A stretch of DNA of 64,000 nt, taken from positions 1 through 64,000 of the forward strand of contig JBBRPA010000007.1 in assembly GCA_038228695.1 (NCBI GenBank), in the 5' to 3' direction. A program made the translations under genes and the position numbers. The notes under the pieces were generated by a model, which saw only the letters and a program-made list of their open reading frames with translations, was not told the DNA's origin and did not search any database. This stretch comes from DASVRZ01 sp038228695 (GTDB lineage: Bacteria > Verrucomicrobiota > Verrucomicrobiia > Chthoniobacterales > DASVRZ01). The stretch's first letter is position 1. The number at the start of each line of letters is the position of its first letter. This document shows, one piece after another, positions 57,365 to 64,000 of this stretch.

Positions 57365-58418
57365 ATTCAACCAACACGCACCCGGCACCGCACCCGCCAC
57401 GCTCGTTTCCACGAGCACTGAAAAACCAATCATTCGGCACATCGAATACGACCACAACACCTACGAGGACGTCGAGATCGGCGACATTGAGCGATGCTTC
57501 CCCTCGCGCGATAACGACCGGATCACCTGGGTGAACATTGACGGCCTTGGCGACGTGGAAATGCTGAAAAAACTTGGGCAGCATTACGGCCTCCACCCAC
57601 TCGCGCTCGAGGATGTTTTGCACACTGGCCAACGCCCCAAATGCGAGGAATACGACGATCATTACTTCATCGTTCTGCAGATGGTTTACCGCGATAAAGA
57701 CGCGGAACTTATTTTTGAACAGATGAGTCTTTTCGTGGGAAAAAATTTCGTCATCACGATTCAGGAAACGCGCGGCGACGTGTTTAACCCGGTGCGAGTG
57801 CGGCTCTCGCGCGCGATGGGAAATCTGCGCAAATCGGGCAGTGACTATCTCGCCTACGCGCTAATCGACGCAGTGGTCGATCACTACTTTCCCGTGCTCG
57901 AATCGATCGGCGACCTGCTCGAATCCATGGAGGACGAAGTTCTCGAACATCCCACCCAGGAGTTCGTCAAACGGCTCCACGAATGCAAGCGCACGCTCGT
58001 CCACCTGCGGCGCGGCGCTTGGCCGCAACGCGAAATTCTTAGCGCGCTCCAGCGTGATGAAACCGGCGTGGTCAAAAACGAAACCCGGCCGTTCTTGCGC
58101 GACTGCTACGATCACTCCATCCAGATCATGGACATTGTGGAAAACTACCGGGAGCTCACCTCGTCGATCATGGACATCTACCTCTCGGCCGTCAGCCAGC
58201 GGACCAACGACGTCATGCGAGTGCTCACGGTGTTGTCCTCTGTTTTCATGCCGCTAACCTTTCTCGCGGGTATCTACGGGATGAATTTTGATCATGAGGC
58301 CAGCTCGTGGAACATGCCCGAGCTGCACCAGAAATATGGCTATCCGATCTTCGTCGGAATCAGCTTGGTTATCGCGATCACCATGGTGATTATTTTCAAA
58401 CGGAAGAAGTGGCTCTGA
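57357..58418 (+). CDS. corA: CorA-family magnesium/cobalt transporter
   Basis: A 353-residue channel. The long cytoplasmic helical part is followed by two C-terminal transmembrane helices with the diagnostic GMN in LAGIYGMNFDHE. It moves Mg2+ and possibly Co2+ inward. The ATG at 57357 lies inside the preceding gene (8-base overlap), which implies coupling; a TTG at 57351 is also possible. C-terminus KRKKWL is typical. Confidence 0.93.
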   Translation: MFKFNQHAPGTAPATLVSTSTEKPIIRHIEYDHNTYEDVEIGDIERCFPSRDNDRITWVNIDGLGDVEMLKKLGQHYGLHPLALEDVLHTGQRPKCEEYDDHYFIVLQMVYRDKDAELIFEQMSLFVGKNFVITIQETRGDVFNPVRVRLSRAMGNLRKSGSDYLAYALIDAVVDHYFPVLESIGDLLESMEDEVLEHPTQEFVKRLHECKRTLVHLRRGAWPQREILSALQRDETGVVKNETRPFLRDCYDHSIQIMDIVENYRELTSSIMDIYLSAVSQRTNDVMRVLTVLSSVFMPLTFLAGIYGMNFDHEASSWNMPELHQKYGYPIFVGISLVIAITMVIIFKRKKWL

Positions 58419-58422
58419 GCAG

Positions 58423-59250
58423 ATGTTCGAATTGGTAAGCCTACCGGGCGGTCTGCACACTCTTCGCGATCTCGACACGGGCGAGACGTTTCACCCGGTG
58501 GTCGGTCCCATGGCGGAGGCGGGAGCGATCCACATCGGCCCGCTTCAACTCGACAGCCGCCTGCGCAACCAACACGAATTCACAATCTGGGATGTGGGCC
58601 TTGGCGCTGCCGCCAACGCCGTAGCGTTGCTCGAGAAACTCGCTTCGCTCCCGTTCCCATTTCGCTGCAACCTAACCAGTTTCGACCGCACCCTCGAGCC
58701 GTTGCAGTTCGCCCTCCTCCATGCGGCGCGCCTGGAATATCCTCTACCGTGGATGGACGCCCTCGCCGCAGTGGCCGGCGCAGGAAATACCCAGATCACT
58801 TTTCCCAACGGCGGTCATCTCCAATGGGATTTCTGGCTGGGTGACTTTACGAAATTACCCGCAGCGGCCGTGCCAGACGGGATCATTTACGATCCGTATT
58901 CCCCGGTTAAAAATCCGGAGATGTGGTCGCTCGCGCATTTTTTACGACTCCGCGAGCGACTCACTTCGCCAACGGTGCTAACCAGCTACAGCCGCTCAAC
59001 TGCAGTGCGCGTCACGCTGCTATTAGCCGGCTTCCACGTCGGCATCGGCGGAGCTACCGGTGAAAAAGATCAGACCACCGTTGCCGCAACTGATCCGACC
59101 TTGCTCGAAAATCCGCTCGATGAAAAGTGGCTGGATCGTGTCCGCAAATCCACTAGCGCCCGACCTCTCGGCGGCGATCCGAAAGGCCCGATCTCCGACG
59201 ACGACCTGCGCCGACTGGAGGCGCATCCGCAGTTTACCGGAAGCCGCTAA
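58423..59250 (+). CDS. Stand-alone MnmC-like tRNA (uridine-34) methyltransferase domain
   Basis: A 275-residue SAM-dependent methyltransferase resembling the methyltransferase half of MnmC (DUF752): LVSLPGGLHTLRDLDTGETFHPVVGPMAEA, IWDVGLGAAANAVALLE (SAM-binding loop) and DGIIYDPYSPVKNPEMWS (the catalytic D-P-Y-type motif). The oxidase domain of E. coli MnmC is absent. It starts 4 bases after corA. It might modify tRNA at U34. Confidence 0.72.
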   Translation: MFELVSLPGGLHTLRDLDTGETFHPVVGPMAEAGAIHIGPLQLDSRLRNQHEFTIWDVGLGAAANAVALLEKLASLPFPFRCNLTSFDRTLEPLQFALLHAARLEYPLPWMDALAAVAGAGNTQITFPNGGHLQWDFWLGDFTKLPAAAVPDGIIYDPYSPVKNPEMWSLAHFLRLRERLTSPTVLTSYSRSTAVRVTLLLAGFHVGIGGATGEKDQTTVAATDPTLLENPLDEKWLDRVRKSTSARPLGGDPKGPISDDDLRRLEAHPQFTGSR

Positions 59251-59253
59251 ATT

Positions 59254-60054
59254 TTATTCCGGAGGCAACTCCAAGGATAGTTGCGGATCATTTTTCTTCT
59301 CCACATATTTCGCGAGGAAAATGCAAATCTCATAGAGGAAATACATCGGGAAGGCCATCGCGCAGAGCGTGAAAGGATCGGTCGTCGGCGTAATAACGGC
59401 CGCTAACATGAAGATAACGACAAAGGCTATCATCCGGGTTTTCTTGAGCATGTCGTAATTTAGGATGCCGATCTTAACTAGAAACAGGACGACGAGCGGC
59501 AGCTCAAATGCCAGCCCAAAAGAGATCACAAACTGCGTGGTGAAGGAAAAATACGACTGCACATCCCAGTTTGAGGTCCAGCTCAGATCGGACTGATCCT
59601 TCAAGGCATAAGCCAACGTCGTTGGCAGCAGCCAGTAGTAACACGAAAAAACGCCGGTCAAAAAAAGTCCGAGACCGATGAAGACAACCGGCAGGACATA
59701 TTTTTTCTCTGCCAACGTGAGCGCCGGCAAAATGAATTGCGCGAGGAAATAGAGCAGGAAAGGAAACGCCAAGACGATGCCCGCATAGAAGGCGAGGGAA
59801 AACGAGATCGTGATCGAATCCATCGGTCCCCGTGCCCGGAGCGTCGAGATGAAATTCGGATTCACCGCTGCGAGCGGATGCTGGATGATATTGACGAGGC
59901 TGTTACGGAAGCAAAAGGCCAGCGCCATGGATAGGAAAAGGGTCACGCCCATTTTAATAGAGGTCCAGCGCAAGTCCTCCAGGTGATCGAGAAATGGTTT
60001 CACCGACGCTTCGTTCGGTTCGCGAAATTTAAAAATGTGGTCGGTCCAACTCAT
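59254..60054 (-). CDS. tatC: Twin-arginine translocase subunit TatC
   Basis: A 266-residue integral membrane protein with six helices. It has FLDHLEDLRWTSIKMG (the TatC HLEELR-type motif at the N-terminus) and AFELPLVVLFLVKIG plus VIFMLAAVITPTTDPF near the end. It exports folded proteins such as ActB with RR signals. ATG 60054 is chosen over an in-frame ATG far upstream that lacks conservation. Neither tatA nor tatB is adjacent. Confidence 0.92.
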   Translation of the reverse strand: MSWTDHIFKFREPNEASVKPFLDHLEDLRWTSIKMGVTLFLSMALAFCFRNSLVNIIQHPLAAVNPNFISTLRARGPMDSITISFSLAFYAGIVLAFPFLLYFLAQFILPALTLAEKKYVLPVVFIGLGLFLTGVFSCYYWLLPTTLAYALKDQSDLSWTSNWDVQSYFSFTTQFVISFGLAFELPLVVLFLVKIGILNYDMLKKTRMIAFVVIFMLAAVITPTTDPFTLCAMAFPMYFLYEICIFLAKYVEKKNDPQLSLELPPE

Positions 60055-60206
60055 CAACGGGCAGCTTACCCACGAATCCATGCGATGAAACTCCAATCCG
60101 CAGATGCCCGAATTATTCACCGTTCCCGGTGCAACGGAATTACGAATTATCTGGGAATGGCGTTTTCCCGTCGCAACTTTCTGGGCGATTAAAGGTTGTC
60201 CCCAAC

Positions 60207-61175
60207 ATGATGTTTCGACTTTGCGCCCTCGCCACCCTCTTTTTGGGGAATCTCTCCAATCTTCTCGGCTACGGGGCGGCCGGGCATGAGGCGATCGGCC
60301 GCATCGCCACGCAGTATCTCGCTGGCACTCGCGCCGAGAGCGAGGTCGCCAAACTGCTTTATCCAAATGAGGACTTGGCCCGCGCCGCCACTTGGGCCGA
60401 CCGCGCCAAGCTCGATGAAAAGTATCTCTCCGCGGAGATGAAGACGTTTGTCACCGATAACCCCGGTCATCACGGCTACCATTATTGCGATGTTCCGTTT
60501 CAGGAAACGGCCTACCGGGCGGGTCTCGTCGGAACCAACGACCACGACCTGATCCATTCCATCCAGACCTGTATCGCTGTCTTGCAGAATCCCGCGGACG
60601 ATCGAGAGAACCCGCTAAAAATCAACCACCGCACCGCCCTCATGCTGCTCGCACATTTTGTCGGCGACCTCCACCAACCGCTCCATGTCGGCTGTAGTTA
60701 CATCTCGACCGACGGGAAATTTGTCAATCCCAACGAAGGCGGCCAGGGTCAGGCGGACGCGGGAGCGAACGACCTGCGGCGGACCACCCGGACCTCGCTG
60801 CACGGGTATTGGGACACGGCGACGGTCAAACTTGCCCGCGACCGTGCCGGCACGGAGGACTTTACTGCTTTTCTGCTCGCTCAACATCCACCCCAGACGG
60901 ATTGGAGCACAGTCGGATCTGTCTCCGACTGGCCGGTGACGTGGGCCACGGAAACCCTTGGTCTCGCCCGGCAATGTTACGACGGGATCGAACTCGGACC
61001 GCCTTTCGTCGTGCCCAAAGACGACAAACGCGACGAGCATTTTGAGTGGAAAGTCACCCTTCTGGCTGGTTACGACGTTCGGTCCCGGGACATCGTCGAG
61101 GTCCAACTCGTCAAGGCAGGCTGGCGGTTAGCGGAACTGCTCAAAGCAATCTGGCCCGATTCTCCAGTAAAGTAA
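60207..61175 (+). CDS. S1/P1-type zinc nuclease with substituted first Trp
   Basis: A 322-residue exported nuclease that degrades single-stranded nucleic acid with three zinc ions. Signal peptide MMFRLCALATLFLGNLSNLLG is followed by YGAAGHEAIGRIA, the region that in the family starts with Trp (WG..GH); here the position is Tyr. Other ligands are present: AATWADRAK, GYHYCDVP, AHFVGDLHQPLHVG, and GYWDTATV. The start at ATG 60207 places the signal peptide in front. If the Tyr cannot bind zinc, activity may be altered. Confidence 0.85.
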   Translation: MMFRLCALATLFLGNLSNLLGYGAAGHEAIGRIATQYLAGTRAESEVAKLLYPNEDLARAATWADRAKLDEKYLSAEMKTFVTDNPGHHGYHYCDVPFQETAYRAGLVGTNDHDLIHSIQTCIAVLQNPADDRENPLKINHRTALMLLAHFVGDLHQPLHVGCSYISTDGKFVNPNEGGQGQADAGANDLRRTTRTSLHGYWDTATVKLARDRAGTEDFTAFLLAQHPPQTDWSTVGSVSDWPVTWATETLGLARQCYDGIELGPPFVVPKDDKRDEHFEWKVTLLAGYDVRSRDIVEVQLVKAGWRLAELLKAIWPDSPVK

Positions 61176-61176
61176 A

Positions 61177-61371
61177 TCAGGGTTTCCAGCGCGCCGCATC
61201 GAGGATGGACCAGAGATGCACGAGCCATCCCATCAGGACGATCCAGAGTAGTCCCGCCAGAACGAACTGAATAATCGCAGCCAGCAACCGCCCTTGCAGC
61301 AACTGCCCAAGACCCGGAATGAAAAAACTGCACAAAGCGGCAATAACGTTTCCGGCGGATCCCTGACTCAT
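61177..61371 (-). CDS. Small two-helix membrane protein (TM2-like)
   Basis: A 64-residue protein: IAALCSFFIPGLGQLLQGR, then AAIIQFVLAGLLWIVLMGWLVHLWSILDAARW. The helix, P-G-L-G-Q turn and long second helix resemble TM2-domain or small YqaE-like proteins. Function unknown. It ends 2 bases from the nuclease stop (convergent), so the two ends face each other. Confidence 0.65.
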   Translation of the reverse strand: MSQGSAGNVIAALCSFFIPGLGQLLQGRLLAAIIQFVLAGLLWIVLMGWLVHLWSILDAARWKP

Positions 61372-61516
61372 GCAGGACTATCCGCGCGGTGGTTCCTACC
61401 GCAAATTAAAAAATGCGTTCACCGTTTTGTGGAATCATCGCCATTGTTAGTGACGACAACTCCTTTCGGGTATCTGCGGACTTTGCGCGCAGCGGATTCC
61501 CATGTAGAGACTGGGG

Positions 61517-62890
61517 ATGATCGATTGCGCCGCGCGTTTGCTGGAATTTCTGGGACCTGAGAAAGTCTCCACCGATCCGGCGGTGCTGACGGAACACGCC
61601 GGGGACAAATGGTTTGCCGCGACGGTGCCGGAGGTGGTGGTTTTTGCGGAGGAAACGGCGGATGTCTCAGCGGTCCTACGTTTCGCATCGGAAAATCATG
61701 TGCCAGTGACGCCGCGAGGGGCGGGTTACGGTTACGTGGGCGGTTGCGTGCCGGTAAAAAAAGGGATCGTGCTCTCGCTGGCGCGGATGAATCGCATTCG
61801 CGAAATCCATTTCGACGACGGCGTGGCAGTGGTCGAACCGGGGGTGATCACCGGCGAACTACAGGCGGCGGTGCGGGCGCAAGGTTTGTATTATCCGCCC
61901 GATCCAGCGAGCCTGAAAGATTGCTCGATTGGCGGAAATATTGCGACGAATGCGGGCGGGCCGCGCTGCTTGAAATATGGAGTGACGCGTTCCTATCTGC
62001 TCGGGCTGGAGGTCGTTTTGCCCACGGGCGAGGTCGTTCGCTGCGGCGGGCGGACCCACAAAAACAAAACGGGCTTCGATCTGGTCGGACTTTTCACTGG
62101 CTCCGAGGGAATGCTCGGAGTGGTCACCGAGGCGACGCTGCGTTTGCTGCCGTTGCCCCCGGCGCGGGCTTCGTTGTCGGCTAGTTTTGCCACAGCTCCG
62201 GCGGCAGCGGCGGCGGTGCAGGCGGTCTTTCATGCGGGATTTTTACCCTGTGCGCTCGAGGTGGCGGATGCCTTCACGCTGGAAGCGGCGCGCAAACATC
62301 TCGGGCGCGGCCTCGTTCCCGATGGGCAGGCACATTTGCTGATCGATCTTGATGGACAGCCAGGCTCGGTCGCCGGGGAATCCGAGTCGTTACGCCAGAT
62401 TTTGGAGAAGGCGGGGGCGCTTTCCGTCCAGACGGCGATGGGCGAGGAGGAATGTGAGAAGCTCTGGGATTTGCGCCGCGGGTTTTCGTTTTCCCTCCGG
62501 GCAACCGGCTTGATTAAACTGAACGAAGACATCGTCGTGCCGCGCGGACGGTTAGTGGACGTTTTTGCTTTTGGCCAGCGGTTACAGGAGAAATACGGTT
62601 TCCCGGTCGCCTGCTTCGGCCACGCGGGCGATGGGAACATCCACGTAAACATTATGTGCCCCGATTACGAGAAACCGGAAGTTCGCGAGCGGGCCGAAAC
62701 AGCCCTCGACGAGTTGTTCCGTCAAGTGCTCGACTGGGGTGGAGTGATCACCGGAGAGCACGGCGTTGGCCTCGCCAAAAAACCTTGGTGGCCGCAGGCA
62801 GTGAGCGAAAACACCGACGCGTTGCACCATGCGTTGAAGAAAGCGCTCGATCCCCAAGGGGTCCTCAACCCCGGTAAATTCCTCGGTTAA
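61517..62890 (+). CDS. glcD: FAD-linked glycolate/D-lactate oxidase subunit (GlcD-like)
   Basis: A 457-residue FAD-dependent oxidase. The FAD-binding_4 domain at residues 35-215 has VPVTPRGAGYGYVGG, SIGGNIATNAGGPRCLKYG and TGSEGMLGVVTEATL. The C-terminal domain has FGHAGDGNIHVNIM and ITGEHGVGLAKK. It oxidises 2-hydroxy acids such as glycolate or D-lactate. The glcE and glcF partners of E. coli are not visible downstream. The ATG at 61517 gives the family's usual start (MIDCAARLLEFLG). Confidence 0.88.
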   Translation: MIDCAARLLEFLGPEKVSTDPAVLTEHAGDKWFAATVPEVVVFAEETADVSAVLRFASENHVPVTPRGAGYGYVGGCVPVKKGIVLSLARMNRIREIHFDDGVAVVEPGVITGELQAAVRAQGLYYPPDPASLKDCSIGGNIATNAGGPRCLKYGVTRSYLLGLEVVLPTGEVVRCGGRTHKNKTGFDLVGLFTGSEGMLGVVTEATLRLLPLPPARASLSASFATAPAAAAAVQAVFHAGFLPCALEVADAFTLEAARKHLGRGLVPDGQAHLLIDLDGQPGSVAGESESLRQILEKAGALSVQTAMGEEECEKLWDLRRGFSFSLRATGLIKLNEDIVVPRGRLVDVFAFGQRLQEKYGFPVACFGHAGDGNIHVNIMCPDYEKPEVRERAETALDELFRQVLDWGGVITGEHGVGLAKKPWWPQAVSENTDALHHALKKALDPQGVLNPGKFLG

Positions 62891-62970
62891 ATCCGCGGCG
62901 CTGGCATAATTTCTGCACTTATAGTGAGTTCAATGTCCGAATCCTTGATTTCAATCCGCTGGAGCTAACC

Positions 62971-64000
62971 ATGGGAATTTCCAAATGCCGTTTTTGTCAG
63001 GCGCCGCTCACGACTAATTTTGTCGATCTAGGGCTGTCGCCACTTTGCCAAAACATTATTCCGTTGGAAGACGCAGCGAAGCCCGAGGCCTTCTATCCAT
63101 TGACCGTTTTTGTCTGCGAACAATGCAAACTGGTCCAGCTCGATGAGTTTGTCAGCCCGTCGGAAATTTTCACCGAATACGCCTATTTCTCCAGCTACTC
63201 CGACAGCCTCGTCGCGCACGCGAAAAAATACGTGGAAACGATGGTCGAGCGATTGGCGCTCACATCGCAAAATCTCGTTGTCGAAATCGCCAGCAACGAC
63301 GGCTACTTGCTGCAACACTTTCTACCACTCGGCATTCCCGTCACTGGCATCGAGCCGGCAAAAAACGTTGGCGCAGTCGCACGCGAAAAAGGCATTCCCG
63401 TGGTTCACGAATTTTTGGGGGTGAAGACCGCCTCCGCGTTTTTGCAAGAGCGCGGCCCGGCCAGCCTTTTGTTAGGAAACAACGTGCTTGCCCACGTGCC
63501 TGACATCAATGACTTCGTCGAGGGCATGCGCATTCTCCTCGCAGAAAACGGAACGATCACGATGGAATTTCCTCACTTGCTGCGACTAATCGAAGGCAAC
63601 CAGTTCGACACGATTTATCACGAGCATTTCTCCTATCTTTCGCTGCTCGCGGTGGAGAGAATTTTTGCCGCGCATGGCCTGACCGTGTTCGATGTCGAGG
63701 AATTGAAAATTCATGGAGGCTCGGTGCGAATCTTTGCTCGTCACGCCGCGACTAAACCCGAGATCGGCGCCGGCCTACTCAAAGTCCGCGCCGACGAAAC
63801 GGCGGCCGGATTCGAGTCGATGAGCGCCTACAGCGACTTCGGCGAACGCGTGAAATGCACAAAAAACTCGATCCTCACCAAACTCATCGAACTCAAATCG
63901 CAGGGCAAAACCATCGTTGGCTACGGTGCCCCCGGAAAAGGAAACACTCTCCTGAACTATTGCGGCATCCGCACCGATTACCTCGACTACACGGTTGATC
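62971..64000 (+). CDS. SAM-dependent sugar C-methyltransferase (partial)
   Basis: At least 343 residues before the window edge. N-terminal zinc-like site CRFCQAPL...CEQCKL (Methyltransf_13), middle SAM domain with VVEIASNDGYLLQHF and LLGNNVLAHVPDINDF, and C-terminal Methyltransf_14 part with GYGAPGKGNTLLNYCGI. This three-part architecture is typical of NDP-sugar C-methyltransferases (for example TylCIII-like) found in deoxysugar and surface polysaccharide clusters. It continues past 64000. Confidence 0.88.
   Translation, partial: MGISKCRFCQAPLTTNFVDLGLSPLCQNIIPLEDAAKPEAFYPLTVFVCEQCKLVQLDEFVSPSEIFTEYAYFSSYSDSLVAHAKKYVETMVERLALTSQNLVVEIASNDGYLLQHFLPLGIPVTGIEPAKNVGAVAREKGIPVVHEFLGVKTASAFLQERGPASLLLGNNVLAHVPDINDFVEGMRILLAENGTITMEFPHLLRLIEGNQFDTIYHEHFSYLSLLAVERIFAAHGLTVFDVEELKIHGGSVRIFARHAATKPEIGAGLLKVRADETAAGFESMSAYSDFGERVKCTKNSILTKLIELKSQGKTIVGYGAPGKGNTLLNYCGIRTDYLDYTVD

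Noticed and set aside
60055..60366. Longer TatC start.
   Set aside because: The 104 extra residues are not TatC-like and are antisense to the signal peptide of the nuclease gene.

Overview
This window looks like chromosomal DNA of a member of the Verrucomicrobiota, perhaps a soil or freshwater Spartobacteria- or Opitutae-like lineage. The main clues are a double-length tandem UvrA of the kind known from Chlamydiae and relatives, PEP-CTERM surface proteins, an alternative complex III (ACIII) respiratory cluster, and few strong Shine-Dalgarno sites. No rRNA, tRNA or CRISPR array is visible. One structural RNA, the RNase P RNA (rnpB), is present on the minus strand at about 24432-24851.

Region 1 (1-7800) is an accessory zone. 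It holds three toxin-antitoxin modules (VapBC, BrnTA, UPF0175/DUF3368-PIN), an apparent antitoxin remnant, and two secreted proteins that share a domain. Between them lie three copies of a composite heptanucleotide-repeat cassette that bracket two of the TA modules. Region 2 (7801-18912) is one long minus-strand respiratory operon: actA-actB-actC-actD-actE-actF, a small membrane protein, then CcoN-, CcoO- and CcoP-like genes. The CcoN-like subunit appears to have lost nearly all heme and CuB ligands plus the active-site Tyr, so this looks like an ACIII joined to a 'pseudo-cbb3' module. This is the most interesting signal in the window.

Region 3 (19228-30731) has an Mpv17/PMP22-like protein with a Nudix hydrolase, an ammonium transporter with a terminator-rich leader, and a secreted nuclease-HhH gene bracketed by rnpB and a degraded copy of the rnpB 3' end with its terminator. 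It continues with DUF456, coiled-coil and transaldolase genes and a three-gene signalling operon. Region 4 (30836-38933) is a surface-polysaccharide set: a 1177-residue sulfotransferase/GT2/GT4 fusion, an acyltransferase, a methyltransferase and two more sulfotransferases.

Region 5 (39051-64000) is mostly housekeeping and scattered metabolic genes: an anti-sigma-like pair, leuS, rdgB, the tandem uvrA, a nitroreductase, ogt with an internally deleted ada-alkA remnant, a LysE exporter, an M50 protease, a ketosynthase with a catalytically dead partner (chain-length-factor-like), PduO, an MhqD/MhqO-like pair, corA, an MnmC-like methyltransferase, tatC, an S1/P1 nuclease, a GlcD-like oxidase, and the start of a sugar C-methyltransferase that runs off the end. 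TatC is relevant to ActB, which carries a twin-arginine signal.
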